Assembly: GCA_013138675.1 (NCBI GenBank)
Contig: WTCH01000349.1
Span: forward strand, 1-28,394
DNA from: Woeseiaceae bacterium
GTDB lineage: Bacteria > Pseudomonadota > Gammaproteobacteria > Steroidobacterales > Woeseiaceae
Length of the DNA: 28,394 nucleotides
Reading direction: 5' to 3'
Part shown: positions 14,262-21,861 of the stretch, one piece after another
Layout: every line of letters starts with the position of its first letter
How positions within the stretch are numbered: the first letter of the stretch is position 1
Notes under the pieces: model-generated
Told to the model about the DNA's origin: nothing
Databases searched by the model: none
What the model saw: only the letters and a program-made list of their open reading frames with translations
Position numbers and translations under genes: made by a program

Positions 14262-14849
14262 ATGCGAACACTTCTTTTCGTGCTGACGCTGCTGCCACTG
14301 GCCGTAGCGGCAGAGACGGCGTACGTCACTGACACACTGCAGCTTGGGCTGCATCAGGCGCAGGATACGAGCGACCGGCCGTTTCGTAATCTCGATAGCG
14401 GCCAGGAGATGGAGGTGCTTTCGCGAACGACCTACTACGCGAATGTGCAGCTTCCGGACGGCACACAGGGCTACGTCAAAGCCGGATTCCTCGTCAGTGA
14501 CAAACCGGCAAAACTGATCGTTGCGGAGACGCAGGCTGAATCCGACCGACTGAAGCAGGAACTGGAAGAATTACGACAGTCGTTCGCTGCGCCGGCCGCG
14601 ACAATAGACACGCTCAGGCAACAATCAACAGACCTGCAGGCACAGCTTGATGCAAGTGAAACGACCGCCGCGGACCTGGGTGAAGAAAATAGCAGCCTTC
14701 GAAATCGCCAGTCGCAGTACAAGAACAGCCTGCCGTTGCAATGGGTGAGTGGTGCCGCACTGGCGTGCCTGGTCGGCGGCTTTCTGTTTGGATTGTGGTG
14801 GGTGGATCACCGCAGCCGCAAACGGCACGGTGGCATCCGAATTTATTAA
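14262..14849 (+). CDS. SH3-domain and membrane-anchor protein (TIGR04211 type)
   Basis: This 195-aa protein has a signal peptide (1-17), a bacterial SH3 domain (about 20-80, with VQLPDGTQGYVKAGFLV), a long coiled coil (about 88-150, rich in Gln, Leu and Glu) and a C-terminal membrane helix (about 161-181) followed by the basic tail DHRSRKRHG. This order of SH3, coiled coil and C-terminal anchor is the known SH3-and-anchor protein family, held in the inner membrane with the SH3 domain in the periplasm. The role is unknown but SH3b domains often bind peptidoglycan, which fits the neighbour dacB. The ATG at 14262 follows a GGGGAGA ribosome site. It ends four bases before the convergent cysB-like gene. 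Confidence 0.88.
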   Translation: MRTLLFVLTLLPLAVAAETAYVTDTLQLGLHQAQDTSDRPFRNLDSGQEMEVLSRTTYYANVQLPDGTQGYVKAGFLVSDKPAKLIVAETQAESDRLKQELEELRQSFAAPAATIDTLRQQSTDLQAQLDASETTAADLGEENSSLRNRQSQYKNSLPLQWVSGAALACLVGGFLFGLWWVDHRSRKRHGGIRIY

Positions 14850-14853
14850 AAGC

Positions 14854-15864
14854 CTAAGCGGCTTCGATTATGTCGTCGCGGCAGCCGCCGCGTACCGGAA
14901 GCGGTGCGTCCCTGAACAGATCGTCGATATCGGTCTGGGAACGAACGTGGCGTGTCCGTTCAAGTTGATCGGTCGTGATGTGCGGTGCGAATAACTGCAC
15001 GAAGTCGAGCATGTAGCGGCGCAATACGATGTCCTTGCGAAAACCGATCCAGGTCGTACTGCGCGGGAAAAGCCCTTCCGCATCGAGCGCGGCCAGATCT
15101 TTGCTGTCATCACAATCCTCGGCCATGCTGGCAACGATTCCGACACCGAGTCCCATACGCACGTACGTTTTAATGACGTCTGCGTCCCTGGCCGTGAAAA
15201 CAACGTCAGGCTCGAGGCCGCGATCCGCGAACGCGCGTTTCAGTGACGACTGGCCGCCAAAGCTGAAGACGTAAGTAACAAGTGGGTGTTTCGCCAGGTC
15301 TTCGAGGGTTAGCTTGCGATCGAGTGCAGCGAGCTCGTGGTCTTTCGGTACGATGATCTTTCGATCCCAGTGATAGCTGGGAACGAGCAACAGGTCACCG
15401 AACAAGTCGTGTGAGCCGGTGGCAACTGCAAAATCGATTTCGTTTGCCTGAACCATGTCGGCGATCTGTTCTGACGTGCCCTGGTGCAGGTTCAGGCTGA
15501 CGCGAGGGTAACGATCGCGAAATTCACGTATGACATCAGGAAGCACGTAACGTGCCTGCGTATGGGTAGTTGCAATTGAAAGCGTACCCTCTTCCTCGTG
15601 GTAATAGTCAGACGCGAGGCTGCGGATATTGTCGACTTCCTGCATGATCATTCGGGCGCGACCGATGACCTGCTCGCCAGCGGCCGTGACGCTTCCAAGG
15701 CTCTTTCCCTTGCGCACGAAAAGCTGCAGCCCGAGTTCCTCCTCGAGCAGTTTAAGTTGTTTGCTCACCCCCGGCTGGGACGTATACAGCCTTTCAGCAG
15801 CTGCAGTGATGTTCAGCCCATTGTCGACGATCGCAAGCAAATATTTCAGTTGCTGTAGCTTCAT
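14854..15864 (-). CDS. cysB: CysB-family LysR transcriptional regulator
   Basis: This 336-aa LysR-type regulator starts with MKLQQLKYLLAIVDNGLNITAAAERL, the winged HTH (recognition region TSQPGVSKQLKLLEEELG). Its co-inducer-binding domain (about 93-300) has the CysB hallmarks TTHTQARYVLP, GTSEQIADMV and FSFGGQSS. CysB proteins activate sulfur-assimilation genes when N-acetylserine accumulates and sulfide is low. The length is close to E. coli CysB (324). It is transcribed away from a cysteine synthase gene with 254 bases between, which supports a role in cysteine biosynthesis. The Cbl paralogue is an alternative, but direct linkage to cysteine synthase favours CysB. Confidence 0.9.
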   Translation of the reverse strand: MKLQQLKYLLAIVDNGLNITAAAERLYTSQPGVSKQLKLLEEELGLQLFVRKGKSLGSVTAAGEQVIGRARMIMQEVDNIRSLASDYYHEEEGTLSIATTHTQARYVLPDVIREFRDRYPRVSLNLHQGTSEQIADMVQANEIDFAVATGSHDLFGDLLLVPSYHWDRKIIVPKDHELAALDRKLTLEDLAKHPLVTYVFSFGGQSSLKRAFADRGLEPDVVFTARDADVIKTYVRMGLGVGIVASMAEDCDDSKDLAALDAEGLFPRSTTWIGFRKDIVLRRYMLDFVQLFAPHITTDQLERTRHVRSQTDIDDLFRDAPLPVRGGCRDDIIEAA

Positions 15865-15948
15865 TCTGAATGTTGCGCCGTTGCGTCTTCATATGTGACC
15901 GTTACACGGCCGGGTCGTTTCACATGCGCCAAAAATAATCGACTACAT

Positions 15949-15963
15949 ATAACACACGGTTAT
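15949..15963. promoter_or_regulatory. Inverted repeat ATAAC-N5-GTTAT in the cysB-cysK gap
   Basis: This perfect five-base dyad lies in an A/T-rich part of the 254-base gap between the divergent cysB-like and cysteine synthase genes, 85 bases from the former and 155 from the latter. CysB sites are long and poorly conserved, so the match to CysB is positional inference only. TATAAC at its left edge could be a -10 element, but I see no convincing -35. The rest of the gap (15964-16118) shows nothing except the ribosome site AAAGGGGG before 16119. Confidence 0.3.
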
Positions 15964-16118
15964 GTCGCCAGACATACACAATGCTCACACGCTCTATGAT
16001 TTCCTCCACGTCTCTCCTTAGATGCATGAAACGCGTGTCTGGTTGGACCTCTCTTGTCTGCGACGTCATTCGTGGTAGCCTTTGGCACCAACAAGTGCAC
16101 GTAAAGGGGGACGTGACA

Positions 16119-17072
16119 ATGATCTACAACAACATTCTTGAGACTATCGGTAACACGCCTATTGTGCACCTCAATCATATGGGGCCTGACCACGTTGATA
16201 TTTACGTAAAGGTCGAATCGTTTAATCCCATGGCGTCTGTCAAAGACAGGCTGGCGTTCGCGATCATCAATGACGCTGAGCAAAAGGGTACGCTTGCGCC
16301 CGGCCAAACCGTGATCGAAGCGACATCTGGCAATACCGGTATCGCGCTGGCCATGGTGTGCGCTGCCAAGGGCCACCAGTTTGTCGCAACGATGGCCGAT
16401 TCGTTTTCGGTCGAACGACGACAGGTCATGCGTGGTCTTGGCGCCAAAGTCATCCTGACGCCCGCGGCCGAACGCGGCACCGGCATGGTTAAGAAAGCCG
16501 AAGAACTTGCTGCGAAGCATGGCTGGTTTCTTGCGCGCCAGTTTGAAAACCAGGCAAACCCCGATTACCACGCGAACACTACCGGGCCTGAAATTCTCAG
16601 TGATTTCGCCGGGCGCCGCCTCGACTATTGGGTCACAGGTTACGGAACTGGCGGCACGATGAGTGGTGCCGGCAGGACGCTCAAAGCGGCCAGGCCTGAT
16701 CTTACCGTCGTGGCGACAGAACCGGCTGGTGCGACGTTGCTCGCTGGTAACGAGTGGGCGCCACACAAGATCCAGGGCTGGACACCAGACTTCATTCCCG
16801 ACGTTCTCGATCGCGAAATATTCGACGAGTTGCGTTCTATCGGCGACGACCGCGCCATCGAGGTATCACGAGAGCTGGCACACAAGGAAGGCATCTTCAC
16901 CGGTATTTCATCGGGTGCGACGCTCGCCACGGCACTCGATATCGCCGCAGACGCGCCTGAAGGCGCGGTCATTCTCGCGATGTTACCCGACACCGGCGAA
17001 CGTTATCTGTCAACGCCGTTGTTTGAGGGCGTCAATGACGGTTCCGACGACGACTGGCTGGAATCGCAGTAA
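16119..17072 (+). CDS. cysK: Cysteine synthase (O-acetylserine sulfhydrylase), PLP-dependent
   Basis: This 317-aa enzyme makes cysteine from O-acetylserine and sulfide. The PLP lysine is Lys42 in NPMASVKDRLA, the substrate loop is TSGNTG (69-74), and the phosphate-binding loop is GTGGTMSG in the second half. ISSGA (about 265) binds the PLP pyridine. The N-terminal ILETIGNTPIVHLN is typical of CysK and CysM. The frame opens at 15981, but the ATG at 16119 has the strong AAAGGGGG ribosome site and gives the family N-terminus. Its pairing with a divergent CysB regulator fits CysB control. The exact CysK or CysM subtype is not settled. Confidence 0.93.
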   Translation: MIYNNILETIGNTPIVHLNHMGPDHVDIYVKVESFNPMASVKDRLAFAIINDAEQKGTLAPGQTVIEATSGNTGIALAMVCAAKGHQFVATMADSFSVERRQVMRGLGAKVILTPAAERGTGMVKKAEELAAKHGWFLARQFENQANPDYHANTTGPEILSDFAGRRLDYWVTGYGTGGTMSGAGRTLKAARPDLTVVATEPAGATLLAGNEWAPHKIQGWTPDFIPDVLDREIFDELRSIGDDRAIEVSRELAHKEGIFTGISSGATLATALDIAADAPEGAVILAMLPDTGERYLSTPLFEGVNDGSDDDWLESQ

Positions 17073-17182
17073 ATCGTAGGAAAATTGCCCAAATGCCCGA
17101 TTTATGGGGTGGAAACGGTTGCGCCTGAGACTTTTGTCACAGTCAGGTCGGCACAGTGCTGGCATCGTAAGTATCCAGGCGC

Positions 17183-19423
17183 ATGCCAATGGATACGGAG
17201 CGAGCGTTGCCCGCCGACCTGCACAACCTGCAAACACGAAAGAATATTGGCAAGGCCAAGGGTCTTCTGCATTCGCTCGTGCCGCGCGCCCAGTGCTTTT
17301 GTTTTTATGATGCGGATCGGCAGTGTATCTGGAGCTCGGATGGTGCTGACGATTACGAGATAGACAACTTCGTCACGGACCTTCCAGGCGAAGTTATCCA
17401 GGAAGCGGCAAAGGATGCAGGCCACGTCCGGCGCACGTTGACGTCGGGCCGTACTTTGCTGGTATTGGAAGTCGGCGATGAACGCGGTGGCAGGCTCGGC
17501 CTGCTCGTGGCGGTGTTCTCGCGCAATGCAGGCAAGTCATCAAGTTTCAATCCAAAAATGCTCACCAACATTCTGCGGCCGGCAGTCGACCTGATTGGTG
17601 AAAGCCTGACCGTGGGCCGACAGCTCGAAGATGCGGCGCGACGCACCGAGGAAGCCGAGAAGGAACTCACGCTCGTCTACGAAGTTGATGAGAAAATTCA
17701 CGGCACATCGCGAAGTCACGCGGGACTCGCACAGCTTGTCGGCCAAAGCGGCCGTTTTCTCGGCATCGCTTACAGCGTTCTTCTCATTCCCGGCAAACGT
17801 ATACGCGTAAGTGCTACGCATTCGAGCTGGAAAAACGTGAATCGCAAGGTGCTCGATCGTTACCTGATCGATCATATGATGCCGAAGCTCGAAGGAAAAC
17901 GCTGGCCCGCTGTTTTTGATATTCCGGGCATCGCGGGCGATGACAGCACGCCCCAACAGGGTTTTCAAACCCTGTTGAGCCCGCTCCTCGACAGGCATGG
18001 CAACCTGGAAGGCGTCATGGCGCAGCTGGGGCGTGTCAATGCCGGGGAGTTCAGCAAAACGGAACGCCGTTTCATGTCGCACATCGTGCGCAAGATTGAA
18101 TATGTGATCGAGCAGTCCTTCGATGCAATGACCGGTCTCATGAACCGCTCCGGTTTCGAGGCGCAGTTGCAGGAATCCTCCAAGTCGCTTGCGGACTCGG
18201 ATGATGTCCACCAGCTCTTATACTTTGACCTGGATAACCTGCAACTCGTGAATGACACGTTCGGCCATGAAGCGGGCGACGAAGTCATCATTCGTTTTGC
18301 ACGTCTGCTTGAAGAGGACCTGTCACGTAAAGCGGTCGTTTCTCGGCTGACAGGTGACGATTTTTGCATTCTCTTGACGGACGCGGACAGTCGTAATGCG
18401 ATGGATCTTGCACAAACGATTCGCAAGAACGGGCAGTCCCTCCGTTTCCTCGAAGGTGACAAATCACTACAAATCACAATGAGTATCGGTATTGCCGAAT
18501 TCAGTTCGCAGACCACTGACGTCGGCCGCGCGCTGACCACGGCGCGCATGGCGTGTGAAGCTGCGAAGGACCACGGGCGTGATCGCATCGAGGTCTACGA
18601 TGACCAGAATCTGAGCATCATTCGCCGCCACGATGACATGCAGCTGGTGTCACAGATCCAACAGGCACTGGATGGCGATGAATTCGAACTGTTGGCTCAG
18701 CCGATCATGAGTCTCAAGGACGACGATGCACAGCCACGATTTGAAATCCTGTTACGCATGCGAGATAACGACGGCGAGACAATTCCGACAAGCGCGTTTT
18801 TCTCTGCAGCCGAGCGCTACAAACTCATGCCGCAGATCGATCGCTGGGTCACATCATCGACACTCGCGCGGCTCGCCGAGAACTCGAAGATTGTCAGTGA
18901 GGATGACGCGATCTTTTCGATCAATCTGTCCGGGCAGTCCTTGAGCGACGACGATATTCTCGAGTTTATTGACGAAGAACTCAATGAAAACGGCGTGCCG
19001 CCGAAAGCGCTGTGCTTCGAAATTACTGAATCCGCTGCTGTTTCGAATCTCCAAAAAGCGCAGTCCTTTATTGACTCACTGCGTGAGCGCGGCTGCAGTA
19101 TCTCGCTTGACGACTTCGGTGCCGGTTTGAGTTCCTTCGCCTACCTGAAGAACTTCAAAGTCGACTCGCTGAAGATTGACGGCAGCTTTATCCGCGACAT
19201 CACCGAGAATCGCATCTCCGAGTCCATGGTCGCGGCCATTACGCAGGTCGCCAAGGTGATGGAGCTCGAAACTGTTGCTGAGTATGTCGAGAACGAAGCA
19301 ACCCGGGAATTGATTACCGAACTCGGCGTCGACTTTGCCCAGGGCCATGCGATAGGTAGGCCAATACCGCTAGCTGATGTACTGGCTAGCCTGGCCGAAT
19401 CCAGGAAGACCTCGACCGCCTGA
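17183..19423 (+). CDS. GAF-GGDEF-EAL protein; degenerate GGDEF, EAL phosphodiesterase probably active
   Basis: This 746-aa cytoplasmic protein has an N-terminal region of unknown fold (1-140), a short coiled linker (145-165), a GAF-like domain (about 165-305), a GGDEF domain (about 312-475) and an EAL domain (about 485-735). The GGDEF signature reads TGDDF (390-394) and the upstream RxxD inhibitory site is absent, so cyclase activity is doubtful, but the fold could still bind GTP as an activator. The EAL domain keeps its catalytic set: Glu521 (written EIL), Asn581, Glu613, Asp643-Asp644, Lys664, Glu700 and Gln720. It should therefore hydrolyse c-di-GMP. The start at 17183 or 17189 is open. 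It lies 111 bases after cysK and probably has its own promoter. Confidence 0.93.
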   Translation: MPMDTERALPADLHNLQTRKNIGKAKGLLHSLVPRAQCFCFYDADRQCIWSSDGADDYEIDNFVTDLPGEVIQEAAKDAGHVRRTLTSGRTLLVLEVGDERGGRLGLLVAVFSRNAGKSSSFNPKMLTNILRPAVDLIGESLTVGRQLEDAARRTEEAEKELTLVYEVDEKIHGTSRSHAGLAQLVGQSGRFLGIAYSVLLIPGKRIRVSATHSSWKNVNRKVLDRYLIDHMMPKLEGKRWPAVFDIPGIAGDDSTPQQGFQTLLSPLLDRHGNLEGVMAQLGRVNAGEFSKTERRFMSHIVRKIEYVIEQSFDAMTGLMNRSGFEAQLQESSKSLADSDDVHQLLYFDLDNLQLVNDTFGHEAGDEVIIRFARLLEEDLSRKAVVSRLTGDDFCILLTDADSRNAMDLAQTIRKNGQSLRFLEGDKSLQITMSIGIAEFSSQTTDVGRALTTARMACEAAKDHGRDRIEVYDDQNLSIIRRHDDMQLVSQIQQALDGDEFELLAQPIMSLKDDDAQPRFEILLRMRDNDGETIPTSAFFSAAERYKLMPQIDRWVTSSTLARLAENSKIVSEDDAIFSINLSGQSLSDDDILEFIDEELNENGVPPKALCFEITESAAVSNLQKAQSFIDSLRERGCSISLDDFGAGLSSFAYLKNFKVDSLKIDGSFIRDITENRISESMVAAITQVAKVMELETVAEYVENEATRELITELGVDFAQGHAIGRPIPLADVLASLAESRKTSTA

Positions 19424-19451
19424 GGCGACGGCCGCTCACTGATAATCTCGA

Positions 19452-19486
19452 CAAAACCGCTATTCATACGGTTTTGGCGATTTTTC
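19452..19486 (+). terminator. Probable rho-independent terminator after the GGDEF-EAL gene
   Basis: A perfect eight-base stem CAAAACCG/CGGTTTTG (19452-19459 with 19469-19476) and a nine-base loop lie 28 bases after the stop. GCGA and then a run of five T follow. The stem is only moderately GC-rich and the T run is four bases off the stem, so it may be weak. A TATACT at 19501 could be a -10 element for the next gene, without a good -35. Confidence 0.5.
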
Positions 19487-19534
19487 ATCGACAATCTAGG
19501 TATACTCGGTCGCAACGAAAGAGGAGCGTTTGCG

Positions 19535-21526
19535 ATGAGTTATCCGCTGTTGAGGTCGGTTGGGGCCTTATGCGTGTTGCTATGTATGAGTTGGACCGCA
19601 TCCATGGCGGCGGCGCCCAAAGAGGCGTCCGCGAAGCAAAAAGACGCATGGGCGAACGAGTGGTCCGAAAAAGTCGGCATATCGCTGGAATACAGCTTTG
19701 ACTCGAGCGGCCCTGATGCCTGGGATCCGAAAGAGCATCCGGTTGTCTTCATCACGACAGAGGGACCTGGTTACGGCGGCTTGCTCAGCGGCGTCACCTT
19801 GCCCGGCCTCGCGATCATCGACGCAGACACACGAGAAGTTGTTGCCAGCCAGACTTACGATGTTCTGTCGTGGGGCTGGAGCAATGTATTCGAACCGCAC
19901 GGTCTGGGCGTATCACCGGATGGTCAGTGGATTTATCTGCCGACCGGCGAAGGGTCCTTTACGACAATAGGGGAAAATGCGGGACGCTTTCTCGTGATCA
20001 ATGCGAGAACTTTGAAACTCGACAAAGTGATCAAGCTGTCGGGGCAGGCGCACCATGCCAAGTCATTTACATCACCCAAAGGCGAACAGCGGGTGATGCT
20101 TTACGGCTGGTCACAACCAATGTTTGTCGTCGATCCGGATGATGACAATCGGGTTGCAGGTAGCGTTTCACAACAGGAGCAAGGCAGCGAAGGCTACATG
20201 TATTTCGCGTCGCCAAACGGAGACCAGATTATTGGCACCGGCCGCTATCGAAGTTTCGATATGCGCAAGCATCTTACCGACAATCCAATCTGGTTAGTTG
20301 ATACTGAAACCTGGAAAGTGAAGAAGTGGGTTCAGGTGCATGACAGCGCGCCGACGTGGATCAATTTCACCTCGGATCAGAAACTCGCGTATATCACCGG
20401 ATCTCGCAACAGCATCGTGCTGAAGCTGGACCTTGAAACAGAGAAAATCGTTACTGAACAACGCGCGGGAGTTGATGGGCCGTATGGAAACCACTTCGGC
20501 TGGGACGATCGTTATATCTACACGATCGGCAAAGGCGAAGAGTCACACAATCTCGGCAAGATGCTGGGCATGGTCGATGCCGATACGATGGAAGCCCCGA
20601 ATTCCAGGGCTATGAATCAGTTCTATACGGGTTGTATTCGCGGTGATCACGGCACCCTGCATCCGGATCCCGAAGCGAATGAGCTCTGGATCAGTTGCAA
20701 CTCCAGTTTTGAGGTCGTGGTCTTTGATCTCGATCTCCGTGAAGTATCCGACAGAATTCCATTGCCGAACGGTGGCAGTACTCATTCCGGTGCGTTTGTT
20801 TCCTATCCGAACGGCTGGGATGAGGTTGGCGAGAATGTTTCGGACATGAATGGTCTGCATGGCAGTGTGCTCGAACTCAAACGCAAACTCGTTGCCGGTG
20901 GCACGCTTGTTGACACGTCAGCGGCTCCGGCGGCAGCCCTGGAATATTCGGGTGATCCTGCGTTTGCCGAGGGTGCCAGGGTATTTAGCGAAATCGCAGG
21001 TGTTGGTTGCAAAACCTGTCACGGTGAGTACGCCGAGGGTGATCTGGGTGTCGGGCCGTACATACGAGGCGCATCGGAAGGGACGATTCGTGCGGTGATC
21101 GAGGGGATACCCGAGATGATTGTGGTCAAGGCCGTGATAAGCGAAGACGAGATCAAGGCAATTGCTGCCTATATCGCCAACCTGGGTACGATGCAGGTCG
21201 CCCGCACGCTGGCGAAGCGTGGTCGTTTCATGCCGGCCGAGTTCAGCATTCAGCCCGGGACCAGCGTGCAGCTGGTCATTCAGAATTCCGGATTCCAACC
21301 GTATACCTTCAAGAGCGACAACATGGATTTTGCTGATCTGGTGATTCCCGCGCGCAGCTCTGGATCGATCGAATGGATAGCGCCGGACGCCGAGGGCGAG
21401 TACTCGCTGTACTGTGCAGACTGCAAGCTGAAAGACCAGTTCTATACCTTGCATGTCGACGCGGACGCGCCGGAATTTCGCACCGTTGTACCTGCGAGTA
21501 CGCTGGCCGCCGACGACGCGATGTAG
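19535..21526 (+). CDS. Periplasmic beta-propeller/cytochrome c/cupredoxin-like fusion protein
   Basis: This 663-aa protein has a Sec signal peptide (about 1-26, ending SMAAA) and a large propeller-like domain (about 50-450) with repeated blades such as HGLGVSPDGQWIYLP and LAYITGS. A class I cytochrome c domain (about 470-552) has the haem motif CKTCH (492-496) and a possible axial Met528. The C-terminal cupredoxin-like domain (about 562-642) starts FMPAEFSIQPGTSVQLVIQN. The propeller is rich in histidines at loop positions (122, 173-174, 320, 338, 372, 376, 417, 442). The domain set recalls cytochrome-fused nitrous oxide reductase, but the cupredoxin has Tyr590 where His is expected and CxxC (627-630) instead of a CuA loop. 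It is probably a periplasmic oxidoreductase, substrate unknown. GAGGAG stands eight bases before the ATG. Confidence 0.85.
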   Translation: MSYPLLRSVGALCVLLCMSWTASMAAAPKEASAKQKDAWANEWSEKVGISLEYSFDSSGPDAWDPKEHPVVFITTEGPGYGGLLSGVTLPGLAIIDADTREVVASQTYDVLSWGWSNVFEPHGLGVSPDGQWIYLPTGEGSFTTIGENAGRFLVINARTLKLDKVIKLSGQAHHAKSFTSPKGEQRVMLYGWSQPMFVVDPDDDNRVAGSVSQQEQGSEGYMYFASPNGDQIIGTGRYRSFDMRKHLTDNPIWLVDTETWKVKKWVQVHDSAPTWINFTSDQKLAYITGSRNSIVLKLDLETEKIVTEQRAGVDGPYGNHFGWDDRYIYTIGKGEESHNLGKMLGMVDADTMEAPNSRAMNQFYTGCIRGDHGTLHPDPEANELWISCNSSFEVVVFDLDLREVSDRIPLPNGGSTHSGAFVSYPNGWDEVGENVSDMNGLHGSVLELKRKLVAGGTLVDTSAAPAAALEYSGDPAFAEGARVFSEIAGVGCKTCHGEYAEGDLGVGPYIRGASEGTIRAVIEGIPEMIVVKAVISEDEIKAIAAYIANLGTMQVARTLAKRGRFMPAEFSIQPGTSVQLVIQNSGFQPYTFKSDNMDFADLVIPARSSGSIEWIAPDAEGEYSLYCADCKLKDQFYTLHVDADAPEFRTVVPASTLAADDAM

Positions 21527-21527
21527 C

Positions 21528-21776
21528 TTAGTGGCGGTGCGGCCGGCCGGTCGCGCAACCGCAGGCTGTGGCAGCGGGGCTCTTCTTGTCGACTACGGTG
21601 CTGCGCTTGAGAACGCCAAGTTTCATGCCTATGCCGCCTGTAATGATGCGGCGTACCGGCTCGCCGCTGTCCGGATCGTGCGTCAGCGCATCATCGTGCA
21701 TGCTCTGAAACACCTCAAAGCGCCGCGGCTTCTGCGTTGATTCGTCGGGGATGGTCTCGTAAACGTAGGTCGGCAT
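21528..21776 (-). CDS. FmdB-like regulatory protein lacking the zinc-ribbon cysteines
   Basis: This 82-aa protein follows the FmdB/putative regulatory protein pattern: MPTYVYE at the start, RRFEVFQSMHDDALT, then GEPVRRIITGG. In the family the N-terminal segment carries two CxxC pairs that bind zinc (YECxxC and CPxCG). Here both are replaced (YETIP and DPDSGEP), so the ribbon cannot form. The only cysteines are in ACGCATG near the C-terminus, which ends in HRH and might bind a metal separately. I chose ATG at 21776 over the TTG at 21782. Its stop is one base from the stop of the cytochrome fusion gene. The exact role of FmdB proteins is unsettled. Confidence 0.85.
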   Translation of the reverse strand: MPTYVYETIPDESTQKPRRFEVFQSMHDDALTHDPDSGEPVRRIITGGIGMKLGVLKRSTVVDKKSPAATACGCATGRPHRH

Positions 21777-21810
21777 CGTCAATCCGTGCTGCCAAGGTCA
21801 GGATTGTGAT

Positions 21811-21826
21811 GGTAAACTAGTTTGCC
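21811..21826. promoter_or_regulatory. Palindrome GGTAAACTAGTTTGCC, candidate operator of the LacI-type regulator
   Basis: This 16-base palindrome has seven of eight matching half-site pairs (the third pair is T/G) and lies 36-51 bases before the ATG of the M24 gene, first of the operon that ends in the lacI-type gene. The TAAACT inside it resembles a -10 element, so binding could block transcription. LacI-family operators usually have CG at the centre, while this has TA, so the assignment is tentative. Confidence 0.4.
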
Positions 21827-21861
21827 GTCTTGCACACGTTTGCAGAGAATCAGGAATTGCT

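Noticed and set aside
16083..16100. TTGGCACC...GTGCA upstream of cysteine synthase, resembling a sigma-54 promoter.
   Set aside because: The GG-to-GC spacing is one base too long, and sigma-54 promoters do not tolerate that. CysB-type control is the better explanation.
15981..16118. In-frame N-terminal extension of cysteine synthase.
   Set aside because: The extra 46 residues match no cysteine synthase N-terminus, and the ATG at 16119 has a strong ribosome site.
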